The notes under the pieces were generated by a model. The model worked only from the letters and a program-made list of their open reading frames with translations, had not been told where the DNA came from and made no database searches. From Candidatus Protochlamydia sp. (GTDB lineage: Bacteria > Chlamydiota > Chlamydiia > Chlamydiales > Parachlamydiaceae): a stretch of 64,000 nt of DNA. This document shows positions 33,876-42,429 of this stretch, one piece after another (within the stretch, counting starts at the first letter, position 1; every line of letters starts with the position of its first letter). The position numbers and the translations under genes are program-made. Location of the stretch: positions 62,001-126,000 of the forward strand of contig JACDAQ010000043.1 of NCBI GenBank assembly GCA_013695355.1. The letters are read 5' to 3'.

Positions 33876-34038
33876 AACCTGAGTTTGGAGTTTTTTTGCC
33901 CTTTCGGCTAGCGTGAAAGCTCTCGCAATTGAATAAATAACTTTGAGGGTCATATTGATTAATATTACCCTCAAAGTTATTTTTCAAGCACGAGGCTTTG
34001 ACACAGCCGAAAGAGCGAAAAAAATCCAAACTAAGGTT
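33876..34038. repeat. MITE-like inverted-repeat element, copy 2
   Basis: A 163-bp element starting AACCTGAGTTTGGAGTTTTT and ending AAAATCCAAACTAAGGTT, flanked by AAT on both sides (873-875 and 34039-34041 in the last digits of the left coordinate 33873-33875). It folds into a long hairpin: CTTTCGGCT / AGCCGAAAG near the base and AACTTTGAGGGT / ACCCTCAAAGTT near the tip. The ends match copies at 896 and 56483 but the interior instead matches the repeat at 19568-19665. Confidence 0.8.
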
Positions 34039-34069
34039 AATAGTTAAAAACTTAATTATCGGTAGGCAA

Positions 34070-35467
34070 ATGTTTTTTCAAAAGGTTCACACACCTGAAC
34101 TGGCAATTAATTCCTATCTCATTGGCGATGAAATGAGTAAGACTTGCGCCGTGATCGACCCTGCGAGGCCCGTTACCCCTTATATCATGGCTGCAGAAAG
34201 CGCCGGACTTACAATAACAGTTATTTTAGAGACGCATGTCCACGCCGATTTTGTTTCAGGAGCTTCTGAATTAAGGGCCCAGCTTAAGGGCAAGCCCCGT
34301 ATTTACTGCTCGTCCATGGGTGGGGAAGAATGGATACCTGCTTATGCCGATGAAAAGGTTAAAGATAAAGATAGGATCGAGATAGGATCCGTTTGCTTAG
34401 AGGCGTTTCATTCTCCAGGGCATACGCCGGAACATCTGATGTGGGTTGTTTACGATGGAATGAGGACTAAAAAAATTCCTTGCTTGATATTTTCAGGTGA
34501 TTGTATTTTTGTGGGCAGCGTCGGAAGGCCTGATTTGTTAGGCGAAAATGAATTTGAAAGACTGGCCAAATGCCTGTATCAGACTATACATTTTTCTCTA
34601 TCGCAATTATGCGATTCTGTTGAGATTTTTCCAGGACATGGGGCTGGTTCTTTATGTGGAAAAGCTTTAGGAGGATTAGCAAGCACTACGCTAGGGTATG
34701 AAAGAGAAAGCAATCCTTATTTTTTGCCTATGGATGAAAGCGGGTGGCTGTCACTGATTCGCACCGGGCTGCCTGCAATTCCCCCCTATTTTAGCCGTGT
34801 AAAAGCACTTAACCGGTCTGGGCCTCCTCTGGTCGAAAGCCTAAAAGTTGAGGTTCTCAAAACTGAAATGGAACTAAGCAGCAAAAATCTTTTTTTCCTC
34901 GACATCCGCCATCCCGAAGCTTTTGCCCGGTTTCATTTTGCAGGTTCAATTAATATTCCCATGACGTCCTCTTTCTGTCAGTGGGCTGGGTGGCTTATTC
35001 CTCCAAATAATCCCTTAGGAATAATCAATGATCAGGCCGCTCATTTTTCAGAAACGATCGCAAAGCTCCGTTTAATTGGTTTCGATCAGCCCATTTTTAC
35101 TTTTACAATGAATGAAGAGGCCGAAAAAAAAGCACTGCACCCCTCTTGTTTTTGCTATTTATCAGCTGAAGAAATAGCTAATCGGCTTAAATTTGAAAAA
35201 GATAGAATATTTATTTTGGATGTCCGCTCGGAACCCGAATGGAAATCTGGGCACATAGCGGATGCTTGCCATATTGAATTAAACCAGCTTTGTCAAAAAA
35301 TGCATGTACTACCGCAAGATCGTTTGATTGCTGTTATTTGCAGATCTGGTATGCGCGCTTCCAGCGGAGCTTCTTTGCTAAAAAAATTCGGATTTCAAAA
35401 AGTAACTAATGTAAAGGGGGGGATGCAGGCATGGGATCAGTTAAAGCTGCCAACCTTTAAAATTTAA
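34070..35467 (+). CDS. MBL-fold hydrolase with two rhodanese domains
   Basis: I start at ATG 34070, because the in-frame extension upstream runs into the repeat element. The 465-residue product begins with a metallo-beta-lactamase domain of the glyoxalase II/persulfide dioxygenase type: ETHVHADFVSGA (His-x-His-x-Asp), HSPGHTPEH, FSGDCIFVGSVGRPDL and FPGHGAG. A first rhodanese domain (about 285-375) lacks a Cys at the active loop and is probably structural. The second (about 375-465) has the full loop ICRSGMRAS with Cys about 424. Such proteins handle glutathione persulfide or other sulfane sulfur in the cytoplasm; substrate here is inferred from the family. Confidence 0.9.
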   Translation: MFFQKVHTPELAINSYLIGDEMSKTCAVIDPARPVTPYIMAAESAGLTITVILETHVHADFVSGASELRAQLKGKPRIYCSSMGGEEWIPAYADEKVKDKDRIEIGSVCLEAFHSPGHTPEHLMWVVYDGMRTKKIPCLIFSGDCIFVGSVGRPDLLGENEFERLAKCLYQTIHFSLSQLCDSVEIFPGHGAGSLCGKALGGLASTTLGYERESNPYFLPMDESGWLSLIRTGLPAIPPYFSRVKALNRSGPPLVESLKVEVLKTEMELSSKNLFFLDIRHPEAFARFHFAGSINIPMTSSFCQWAGWLIPPNNPLGIINDQAAHFSETIAKLRLIGFDQPIFTFTMNEEAEKKALHPSCFCYLSAEEIANRLKFEKDRIFILDVRSEPEWKSGHIADACHIELNQLCQKMHVLPQDRLIAVICRSGMRASSGASLLKKFGFQKVTNVKGGMQAWDQLKLPTFKI

Positions 35468-35543
35468 AATATTCCTTTTTATTGATGTTTATTGAATTAT
35501 CAATTATAAAACATGGCCTTAAATAAATAGGTAATGTTTTAAT

Positions 35544-36692
35544 ATGAAAAATGACTACGATGTTATTATTGTTGGAGCTGGCCCCGCAGGATCGATATGC
35601 GCCCGTTCTCTGGGTCTGGCAAATCTAAGCGTGTTGTTAATTGATAAAGCTCATTTCCCACGCGATAAGACCTGCGGGGATTTTATCTCCGCCCGCTTAT
35701 GCGACAGATTGATCAAGTCAGGTTTACACAATGCCTTCAAAAAAGTTTCCCATGCCCCAATTGATGATCTTCTTTTTTCCCATCCAACAATTGGAAGTTT
35801 TCATACCAGAGATGCTCTCGATCGGGAAGGCACTACAGGGTTTGTATGCAGGCGGGAAGATCTTGATGCCGTCTTATTCGAAGAGGCAAAAAAGTACGCA
35901 GATGTTTTAGAAGGGGTCAAAATTAAAGGCCTTCTTATTGAAGGGGGGCAAGTGACGGGGGTCAAGAGCGAAGAGAGGTCATTCAGAGCAAAAATAGTGG
36001 TGGGTGCTGACGGCGCGAATGGGGTCATTGCCAAATCTTTAGGCGTTGCAACTTTTGATGAAGAGCATAATGCAGTCGCTATCCGTTCCTACTATTCTAA
36101 TATTAAGGGTATGACCAATAGCGTCGAATTGCATTTTTTAGATGAAGTACAGCCTGGCTATTTCTGGATTTTTCCGGTAGACCATGCCGCAGGGGAGGCA
36201 AACGTAGGCCTTGGAATTTTAAGCCGCAATGTACGCAATAACAATGTGCAGCTGAAGCAATTGCTCAATCGCATCATCAAAGAGCATCCACAATTTAAAG
36301 AGCGCTTTGCCCATGCATCCTGCATGGAACCGACAAAAGGATGGTCCCTCCCATTTGGTTCAAAAAAAAGGCCATTCGCATTCAATGGAGCTCTATTAAT
36401 TGGCGACGCAGCTGGTTTGATCGACCCCATGTCAGGGGAGGGCATAGAGAATGCCTTCCGCAGCGCGGAATGTGCTTCGAGCGTGATCCAAAAAGCTGTT
36501 GCCGCAAAAGATTATTCCCAACACTTTTTAATGCAATATGAAGAAGCATTAGAAAGAATGCTGCGGGCAGAATTAAGAAAAGGATTTATTATTCAAAAAG
36601 TCTCCCGAAACCCATTTCTTTTAAAGATGATCTTTTTTCTGTTAAAGCATTCAAGGACGGGAAGGCGGATTATTGCGAATAAGTTTTTCTAA
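35544..36692 (+). CDS. FAD-dependent geranylgeranyl-reductase-family oxidoreductase
   Basis: A 382-residue flavoprotein. The N-terminus is a dinucleotide-binding fold (DVIIVGAGPAGSICA) followed by DKTCGDFISARL, the signature of the geranylgeranyl reductase family. The second FAD motif LLIGDAAGLIDPMSGEGIENAF is at about 287-308. Members saturate isoprenoid chains of lipids or quinones or act on related hydrophobic substrates; the organism could use it for menaquinone or lipid modification, which is inference. The C-terminal helix pair may contact the membrane. It follows the MBL-rhodanese gene by 76 bases in the same direction. Confidence 0.88.
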   Translation: MKNDYDVIIVGAGPAGSICARSLGLANLSVLLIDKAHFPRDKTCGDFISARLCDRLIKSGLHNAFKKVSHAPIDDLLFSHPTIGSFHTRDALDREGTTGFVCRREDLDAVLFEEAKKYADVLEGVKIKGLLIEGGQVTGVKSEERSFRAKIVVGADGANGVIAKSLGVATFDEEHNAVAIRSYYSNIKGMTNSVELHFLDEVQPGYFWIFPVDHAAGEANVGLGILSRNVRNNNVQLKQLLNRIIKEHPQFKERFAHASCMEPTKGWSLPFGSKKRPFAFNGALLIGDAAGLIDPMSGEGIENAFRSAECASSVIQKAVAAKDYSQHFLMQYEEALERMLRAELRKGFIIQKVSRNPFLLKMIFFLLKHSRTGRRIIANKFF

Positions 36693-36851
36693 TTTTACAT
36701 TGATCGCGCGCCCATGGAGCACGCGGCCGCCAAATCTCAGGTATATGGCTTATGTTCTTTTTTTACGTCTACTTTATCGATATTAGGCGTTTCATTTTTT
36801 TCAAATTTACCAATCTTTCCTGTCATTAGGTAATGAGTAAGCACTCACAAT

Positions 36852-37001
36852 CTAAAATCCCATACTTATGTTTATTAGCAATCTCTTTAATACTTTTTTT
36901 AGTCTTGACTGAGTCGGAAGTTTGGGGGATAAGAAATCCTGGGAAGACCTAAAGTCCGTATCATTTATTGGTATTGTAGCGTCGAAACTGCTTAAAAACA
37001 T
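36852..37001 (-). CDS. Small ORF with own promoter and ribosome site
   Basis: In the otherwise empty 590-base spacer, a 49-codon frame starts at ATG 37001 behind AAAGGG (7-base spacing) and ends at TAG 36852. The product begins MFLSSFDATIPINDTDF and ends in a basic amphipathic stretch (RLKKVLKRLLINISMGF). A near-consensus sigma-70 promoter lies about 40-70 bases upstream. No family is recognised. The remainder of the spacer (36693-36851 and 37073-37231) shows nothing. Confidence 0.45.
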   Translation of the reverse strand: MFLSSFDATIPINDTDFRSSQDFLSPKLPTQSRLKKVLKRLLINISMGF

Positions 37002-37043
37002 AACACCACCCTTTTTATTAAATATCTAAATAAGAATAAGTTA

Positions 37044-37072
37044 ATCATATCAATAATTAATTTTATAGTCAA
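37044..37072 (-). promoter_or_regulatory. Sigma-70-type promoter for the small ORF
   Basis: On the minus strand TTGACT, 17-base spacer, TATGAT. Transcription would start near 37037 and give a short leader to the ATG at 37001. Confidence 0.5.
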
Positions 37073-37231
37073 ATGTAATGAAATAAATTATGTTAGTTTA
37101 ATAAAAAGGCATGTTGCTTTAAGTAGTATGTTTATAGTCGATCTTACAATCTGGCCGTTTTTTAAATCTCTATTGTCATAGGCATGTCTGCAGGAATGAT
37201 CAATTAATAGTCATAACAATTTTGATGAATA

Positions 37232-37267
37232 CCTGATCACTTTTTAAACTAATATAAAGTGATCAGG
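37232..37267. terminator. Perfect 12-bp hairpin after surface protein gene
   Basis: CCTGATCACTTT / AAAGTGATCAGG with a 12-base loop, 19 bases past the stop of the minus-strand surface protein gene. No T run follows, so termination would be inefficient or factor-dependent. Confidence 0.45.
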
Positions 37268-37285
37268 CGAAAATTTATAAAATGA

Positions 37286-38590
37286 TTATTTCTTAGGGAT
37301 GGAATCCTCTTTTAAAGGCTTACTATAATCAGGTTCTTCCATATCAGGAATATTATCTTTTGAAGCCGTGCCAGCGGCAGAACCGCTTGCCTCTTCCTGC
37401 TCCAACGTTTCTTTTTTAATATTCACATCGGATATTGAACCAGAAGCAGGACATTGGACATGAACCCCATTCCAAATACCGGTCAACGGGTCATCTCTCT
37501 GATTTCCCCAAACTCCTTGGAATGATTTCCATCCCTCGGTAAACACGAACTGAAGCGGTCCATTTTTTGCTGGAGCATCACCAAAAGCCGGTTCTGCCCA
37601 CGTCCCAAGCAATAAATTATTGTCCAAAGTACCTTTAAGCGTACTTCCCCCTAAATAATCATAGGATCCTGTCACATTTTTTCCTTCTACTGCCAGACGT
37701 AAAATACCAAAATCTGTGTCATAGCAGCCGGCCAAAGATTTTGGAGCAGCTTTAATGGGTGCCGGTTTTGGCAGGATGGGAGCTTTAGCTGAACTTGCCG
37801 GACAAGTCGTACATTTTAAAACAGTCACATACGTGGTTTGTCGCTGAGAGTAAAGGCCATTTTTATCTTTGATTATCACTGTAATTGGGATCACACCAGG
37901 TCTTGTGGCTCTGCGTCTAAAAATCTCTCCATCCAGGATCCACTTGTTTACACCCCTGATTCTCCAGTAAATTGTCATTGGACGGGCCGCTTGCAAAATC
38001 CTGATGCGTATGACAATAATATCTCCCACTCTGACAACCGGGGTATCATTAATGATCACAATAACGGGCAAGGATTGAGCTGGCCTTTGCGGAGCAGTAG
38101 ATGGAGTCGGCTGCGTAAAAGGAGTATAGACCGGTGGAGGTGTAGAGACGGGAGGCGTATAGGCGGGGGGCGTGTAAGTTGGAGGTGTATAAGTTGGAGG
38201 TGGGTAGTACACCGGCGGTTGTTCATAGACGTTGATGTAAGGGTCCTCCTGAGGCAGAGGATCTTCATAGACATTGATGTGAGGCCCTTGAGAGTGTGGT
38301 TCTTCATATACATTTATATGAGTGCTTGCATTTCCACTGCTGCTCCAATCAATGCCGCCACTCCCATTATCCCAACCGCCTCCACCACTGCCAAAGTCAA
38401 TTTCGATGGTCCCTCCCTCGCTGCCACTGCCACTACTGCTACTTCCGCCCCTTCCTCCCATATTCGCGCTGGCAATAAGAGAAGAATCCTGAATTTTGAC
38501 AGTTTTTTCTTCCTTTTGGGAAGCAAAATAGCCTAAGCTGGCGACTGCAGTTACGAGCAGCGCAGCGCAGCAACACTTGTACTTATTCAT
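37286..38590 (-). CDS. Repeat-rich surface protein with INVYE repeats
   Basis: A 434-residue exported protein with a strong ribosome site (AAAGGAGGG). The N-terminus (MNKYKCCCAALLVTAVASLG) is a signal sequence or anchor containing three Cys. A Gly/Ser-rich spacer follows, then three copies of HINVYE-x-P at about 90-130, a Pro/Thr/Tyr-rich stalk (PPTYTPP repeats), a beta-rich Ig-like section (about 175-260), a small Cys-bounded domain with repeated GTW / GVW / GIW turns, and an acidic tail. The architecture is that of a cell-surface stalk protein. No enzymatic motif. Preceded by a promoter at 38626-38654. Confidence 0.75.
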   Translation of the reverse strand: MNKYKCCCAALLVTAVASLGYFASQKEEKTVKIQDSSLIASANMGGRGGSSSSGSGSEGGTIEIDFGSGGGGWDNGSGGIDWSSSGNASTHINVYEEPHSQGPHINVYEDPLPQEDPYINVYEQPPVYYPPPTYTPPTYTPPAYTPPVSTPPPVYTPFTQPTPSTAPQRPAQSLPVIVIINDTPVVRVGDIIVIRIRILQAARPMTIYWRIRGVNKWILDGEIFRRRATRPGVIPITVIIKDKNGLYSQRQTTYVTVLKCTTCPASSAKAPILPKPAPIKAAPKSLAGCYDTDFGILRLAVEGKNVTGSYDYLGGSTLKGTLDNNLLLGTWAEPAFGDAPAKNGPLQFVFTEGWKSFQGVWGNQRDDPLTGIWNGVHVQCPASGSISDVNIKKETLEQEEASGSAAGTASKDNIPDMEEPDYSKPLKEDSIPKK

Positions 38591-38625
38591 TTACCCTCCT
38601 TTATAATAGTTAGATTTTAAACTAA

Positions 38626-38654
38626 CCTATAAGTATTTTAGAAGCTCAAGTCAA
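38626..38654 (-). promoter_or_regulatory. Promoter of the INVYE surface protein gene
   Basis: Minus strand TTGACT, 17-base spacer, TATAGG, ending 36 bases before the ATG. The -35 box is near consensus; the -10 box matches four of six positions. Confidence 0.42.
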
Positions 38655-38791
38655 TACAATTACACTCTAACCCTGCGACAGTCTCTCAGTCACTGGGTTA
38701 TAAGTTTCAAATATGTTATAATTTTTATTTATTGCAAATTTGTTAATATTTTGGTAAATTTAATTTACTATAAAAAAAGGACGTTTTAATT

Positions 38792-39574
38792 ATGCTTTTA
38801 CAAACCATTCTTTCCGCTAATCTTCTTTTAGCTTCAAATGAAGTATCTTTAGATAAAGTTACTCAATTAGAGGGGACTACTTCTACAATGACACGTATTT
38901 ATTTAGTGCGGCATGGAGAAAGTCTTTTTAACCAGCCTGATGCAAATGGTATCAAATATACATCAGGAAAAAGTCATTCTATTCCTTTATCTGAGATTGG
39001 AAAAGGGCAGGCAACTGAGATGGGAATAAAGCTTGCTGGAAAGTTTTCCAGGGATGATCAATTCGTCATTTATTCATCTACAGCTTTGCGCGCGCAAGAC
39101 ACGGCAGATCGTATTTTTAATGAACTTAGACAGTGCTATGCTATCGAACGAGGAAACAGCAATGAACACCTATGCGAGCTTGGCCAGGGAAGCAGGGAAG
39201 GAAAACCGAAAGATGCAGAATATGATGAAGCGACCAAAATTTGGGACAGTTTATCCGCAAAAGAAAAATTTGTTTGTCCTAAAGTAATTACAGGAGAAAG
39301 CTTTAGCGAAGTGGGCGATCGAATGATCGAAGGTCTACAACAAGTTTTACTAGATGCTTCACCACACAAAACATTATTAGTAACCACCCATTATGCGGCT
39401 ATGAATGCTTTAGCCATTAAGCTAAGCTGTACGATCGATCAACTTTCAGACCAACCCAGCACCCCGCTGCCTTCAATAAATCTTCATAACTGTGATATGA
39501 TCCTGTTAGAGCTTCCTAAAGGAAGCCAAATGAGTGAGGCAAAAGTCCGGGTCCATTTTAAATCCGAAGTATAG
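38792..39574 (+). CDS. Histidine phosphatase family protein (PGM-like)
   Basis: A 260-residue member of the phosphoglycerate-mutase-like superfamily. The phospho-acceptor His is in YLVRHGESLFNQ (about 40), followed by PLSEIGKGQA, a Glu/Arg loop (SSTALRAQDTADRI) and the second catalytic His in LLVTTHYAAMN. The extra 30 residues in front of the core are hydrophobic at first (MLLQTILSANLLLAS) and might be a poor signal peptide; a start at ATG 38888 would remove them but lacks a ribosome site. More likely a broad phosphatase than a glycolytic mutase. It converges on an MBL hydrolase gene across a 16-bp palindrome (TTATTTTGCAAAATAA, 39575-39590). Confidence 0.85.
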   Translation: MLLQTILSANLLLASNEVSLDKVTQLEGTTSTMTRIYLVRHGESLFNQPDANGIKYTSGKSHSIPLSEIGKGQATEMGIKLAGKFSRDDQFVIYSSTALRAQDTADRIFNELRQCYAIERGNSNEHLCELGQGSREGKPKDAEYDEATKIWDSLSAKEKFVCPKVITGESFSEVGDRMIEGLQQVLLDASPHKTLLVTTHYAAMNALAIKLSCTIDQLSDQPSTPLPSINLHNCDMILLELPKGSQMSEAKVRVHFKSEV

Positions 39575-39594
39575 TTATTTTGCAAAATAAGTTT

Positions 39595-40605
39595 TTAATG
39601 TCCCTGTTTCTCAGGGACCACCCATGCCTCGCCTATTCTTAACGCGCGGAATCTATTAGTATCCAGATTGAATTTTTGACAAGCTGCAGCTAAAATTTGT
39701 CTTGGGTCATTCATTCCTTCATCTCCCAACCTAAAAGTCTCTATATGAATAGCTGCAGAATAGGGCTCCCCTAAATCCTTGCAAGCCATGACTGCTTCTA
39801 CAGGATTCATATGGGCATAGTTCATAAACCAACGGGGCTCGTAGGCCCCGATAGGAAGCATGGCAAACCGGAAAGGACCAAAATTTGCATGCATTTTACG
39901 GAAAAGTTCTCCCGATCCATAGCCTGAATCCCCGCAAAAAAAGATATTCCCAGCTTCTGTTAAAATAACAAAAGCTCCCCATAAAGCTTTATTACGATCT
40001 AATAAATTTCTGGCAGACCAATGTTGTGTTGGGGTTAGATGGATGATCAGTTTGGGAGTAATGGGGATTGATCCATGCCAGTCCAATGTCTCGACGTCTA
40101 TTTCAGGTGCTTTGCAATGCACAACTGCATCATTCCCTAAAGGAGCAATAACCCGGGGATGGTCCCTTTTCCATATTTTTTTTAGAGTAGCTACATCCAG
40201 GTGGTCATAGTGGTTATGGCTAATAAGAACTAAATCAATAGGAGGGAGTTTATTAAAAGGTATTCCAGGCTTGCTATATCGTTTCGGACCAAAAAATTTA
40301 AAAGGACTGGCTCTGAACGACCAAATGGGATCAGTAATTATATTCAAACTCTGAGTTTGGATCAACATAGTAGAGTGGCCTACAAAACTGATTCTAAGCT
40401 GGCTCCCTTCAACTCTTGCAGGTGGTGAATCAATGGATGTTTTGTGACCATTTGGCCATAGTTTTGGTTTTGAGGTCAATTTCCAGTAAATGACTTCGTA
40501 AAAGGGGGTTGCTTGTGGATTCCATGGATTAAAAAAGCGCAGTCCATCGAAATGATCGCTTTTAGGCCCATTGTAGTAGGCTTTTGATTTCAAAAAAAAA
40601 TTCAC
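39595..40605 (-). CDS. MBL-fold hydrolase, NAPE-PLD/UlaG-like
   Basis: A 336-residue metallo-beta-lactamase-fold enzyme with a GTG start behind AGAGGA. The metal motif ISHNHYDHLD (His130, His132, Asp134, His135) and the preceding VGHSTMLIQ and ITDPIW are typical of the NAPE-phospholipase-D-like and UlaG-like group; further ligands lie in TPTQHWSAR and FCGDSGYG. The N-terminal FDGLRFFNPW is common in this subgroup. It could cleave a phosphodiester in a phospholipid, but the bacterial members are little studied. No signal peptide. The 40606-40983 spacer upstream is very AT-rich and shows no feature. Confidence 0.88.
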   Translation of the reverse strand: MNFFLKSKAYYNGPKSDHFDGLRFFNPWNPQATPFYEVIYWKLTSKPKLWPNGHKTSIDSPPARVEGSQLRISFVGHSTMLIQTQSLNIITDPIWSFRASPFKFFGPKRYSKPGIPFNKLPPIDLVLISHNHYDHLDVATLKKIWKRDHPRVIAPLGNDAVVHCKAPEIDVETLDWHGSIPITPKLIIHLTPTQHWSARNLLDRNKALWGAFVILTEAGNIFFCGDSGYGSGELFRKMHANFGPFRFAMLPIGAYEPRWFMNYAHMNPVEAVMACKDLGEPYSAAIHIETFRLGDEGMNDPRQILAAACQKFNLDTNRFRALRIGEAWVVPEKQGH

Positions 40606-40983
40606 AAATCCTCTCTTTTCATCTTCTTAATGAAATAGGAGATGATTATACAATTAATGGCAGATTTTAAACAGGATATTCTGTAAGGCAAAATGTACCA
40701 ATAAAAAGTAAAATAAAAGGAGAAAAGTAATAAAGTAAAATTGTCAAATCAAAATAATAAAAAGTTATTTAATTGATCATTTTGCAATATTTTTTGCAAT
40801 TTATTTATTTATTTTAACTTACTCATTTAGATTAAATGGGATGGCTGCATTTTTTAAATTTTTGCTGTTAATTATTTTAATCCTTCTAATTTTTTTAAAG
40901 AATAGTTAAAATTTGATTATATAAGTACTAGCTGTTAATATAATAATATATGTTTAATTATTATTTATAATTATCAAGGCTAT

Positions 40984-41773
40984 ATGGTTGATATTTATTT
41001 GCAAGAAGTTATGCACGGTAGAGAAACCCTGGGCAAAACAAAGCCCAAGGCTTCTGCTAAAAGTAAATTTGACATTCTCACAGCTAAATGCGTTGACCGT
41101 TTAATTGAACAATTACCCCAAGAATTATTTTATTCCGACCAATTCTCTTGAGAGTGCATTTTCTTTAAAAGAAAAAAAACGTGCTAAAATGCTAGCGGAG
41201 ACTGATTCTCTTGGGTTTAACGATCAAATTCAACAGGCCATAGAAATTATTGAATCAGAATCAATCGATTTAGAAGCTGATCAGCTTCAGGAATTAAGAG
41301 ATGATCTAATACGGGCAAAAAAATGTCTTGATGAATTGGATATCAGCGGTGCCCTAGTTGGAGAAGTAAAAGATCTATTGAAAATACGCACTAAGTCTAT
41401 CAATTCAATTTTTTCATTAGCTGTAAAAAAGTTTGAGAAAGAGGAGTCAGAAGCAAGCATGTGCCTTTTTCTTTTTCTCTCAAAACTTGATTCCGAAGAT
41501 CCTGAATATTTATATCGGGCCGGTATTGCTGCCCAAATTTGCGGTAAATTGGAACTTGCACTGAAAATATATGCTGAAACTTTGAATATAAGTAGTGATT
41601 TAATAGGCCCGAAAATCTTTTCAATTGAATGTCAATTTGATCTCGGATTTAAAGAGTCAGCGTTAAAAATGCACGAGGATCTTAAACAAGAGCTTATAAA
41701 TTTAACTATTGAAGAAAAGTGGATCCCGATTCTTGAAGATATAGAAAATTCATTGACTCTCCCAGCTAGTTAA
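40984..41773 (+). pseudogene. LcrH/SycD-like type III secretion chaperone, frameshifted
   Basis: Two overlapping frames read as one protein. The first (ATG 40984, AAGG just upstream) encodes 55 residues (MVDIYLQEVMHGRETL...LIEQLPQELF) and stops at 41149. The second, one frame over, continues as SLESAFSLKEKKRAKMLAE and runs to 41773 with TPR-type helices: SLAVKKFEKEESEASMCLFL, then SEDPEYLYRAGIAAQICGKL and ELALKIYAETL, the arrangement of LcrH/SycD translocator chaperones. The second frame has only TTG or a late ATG (41189) without ribosome site, so a one-base frameshift near 41140 is the simplest reading. A programmed shift, a sequencing error or a shorter functional gene remain possible. Confidence 0.6.
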
Positions 41774-41802
41774 AATTTGAAGATTCAAATGGAGATTTAG
41801 CG

Positions 41803-42429
41803 ATGTCAATACCCTCTATCAATGTAAGATTCCAAGATCAAGTTCAAGTTTCTGAAATAAAAACTGAGCCAGATCCTGCCTTAAAAAAAGCCCGTAGCGC
41901 TTCATTATCATCATCAGTCAAAAGCGAAGGCGTAAAAAAAAATGATGTTATAGCCTCTAAACCTCTACTGACAAGGCAGAGATCTACTAGCAATTTGGAA
42001 ACGAATTCGTTAGGGAAAGCGACCAGTTTAAAGAGTCTTAATGGAGCTTTGAACAAAAAAAATGATGGTCCTACAACTACCAATTCGAGCCCTATGAAAA
42101 TGAAGCTTGACCTCTCTTTTGTCGAATCTTCTAAAGGTTTCGAAGACAAAGAGTTTGAAGTTCAGATGGAAATTATGAACAAAACCTTTCATAAAACCGA
42201 GCCGGCACAAATTAAAGAAATTTATGTACGTTTAGTAAAATATGCCGAGGCCTGCGATATTAAGCCAGACGAAATGTTTAAAAAAATAGAGGAGGGGCGG
42301 AAAGTCGCAGAAAATATTAATGATGGTAAAATGGATAAAGGGACTGTAAATGATGTGATTAATTTTGACTGGTTTACCCGTTCGCATATGGCTAAACAAG
42401 ATCAACTTTTTCTAAAAGGAACAGAATAA
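41803..42429 (+). CDS. Unknown protein in type III chaperone cluster
   Basis: A 208-residue protein without signal peptide. The first 100 residues are Ser/Lys/Asn-rich and probably disordered (KKARSASLSSSVKSEG, RQRSTSNLETNS); the rest is helical (EFEVQMEIMNKTFHK, IKEIYVRLVKYAEACDIKPDE). A disordered Ser-rich N-terminus is usual for type III secreted substrates. It follows the chaperone-like gene by 29 bases, and its TAA touches the ATG of the next gene (TAAATG). It may be the client of that chaperone; this is inference from position. Confidence 0.65.
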   Translation: MSIPSINVRFQDQVQVSEIKTEPDPALKKARSASLSSSVKSEGVKKNDVIASKPLLTRQRSTSNLETNSLGKATSLKSLNGALNKKNDGPTTTNSSPMKMKLDLSFVESSKGFEDKEFEVQMEIMNKTFHKTEPAQIKEIYVRLVKYAEACDIKPDEMFKKIEEGRKVAENINDGKMDKGTVNDVINFDWFTRSHMAKQDQLFLKGTE

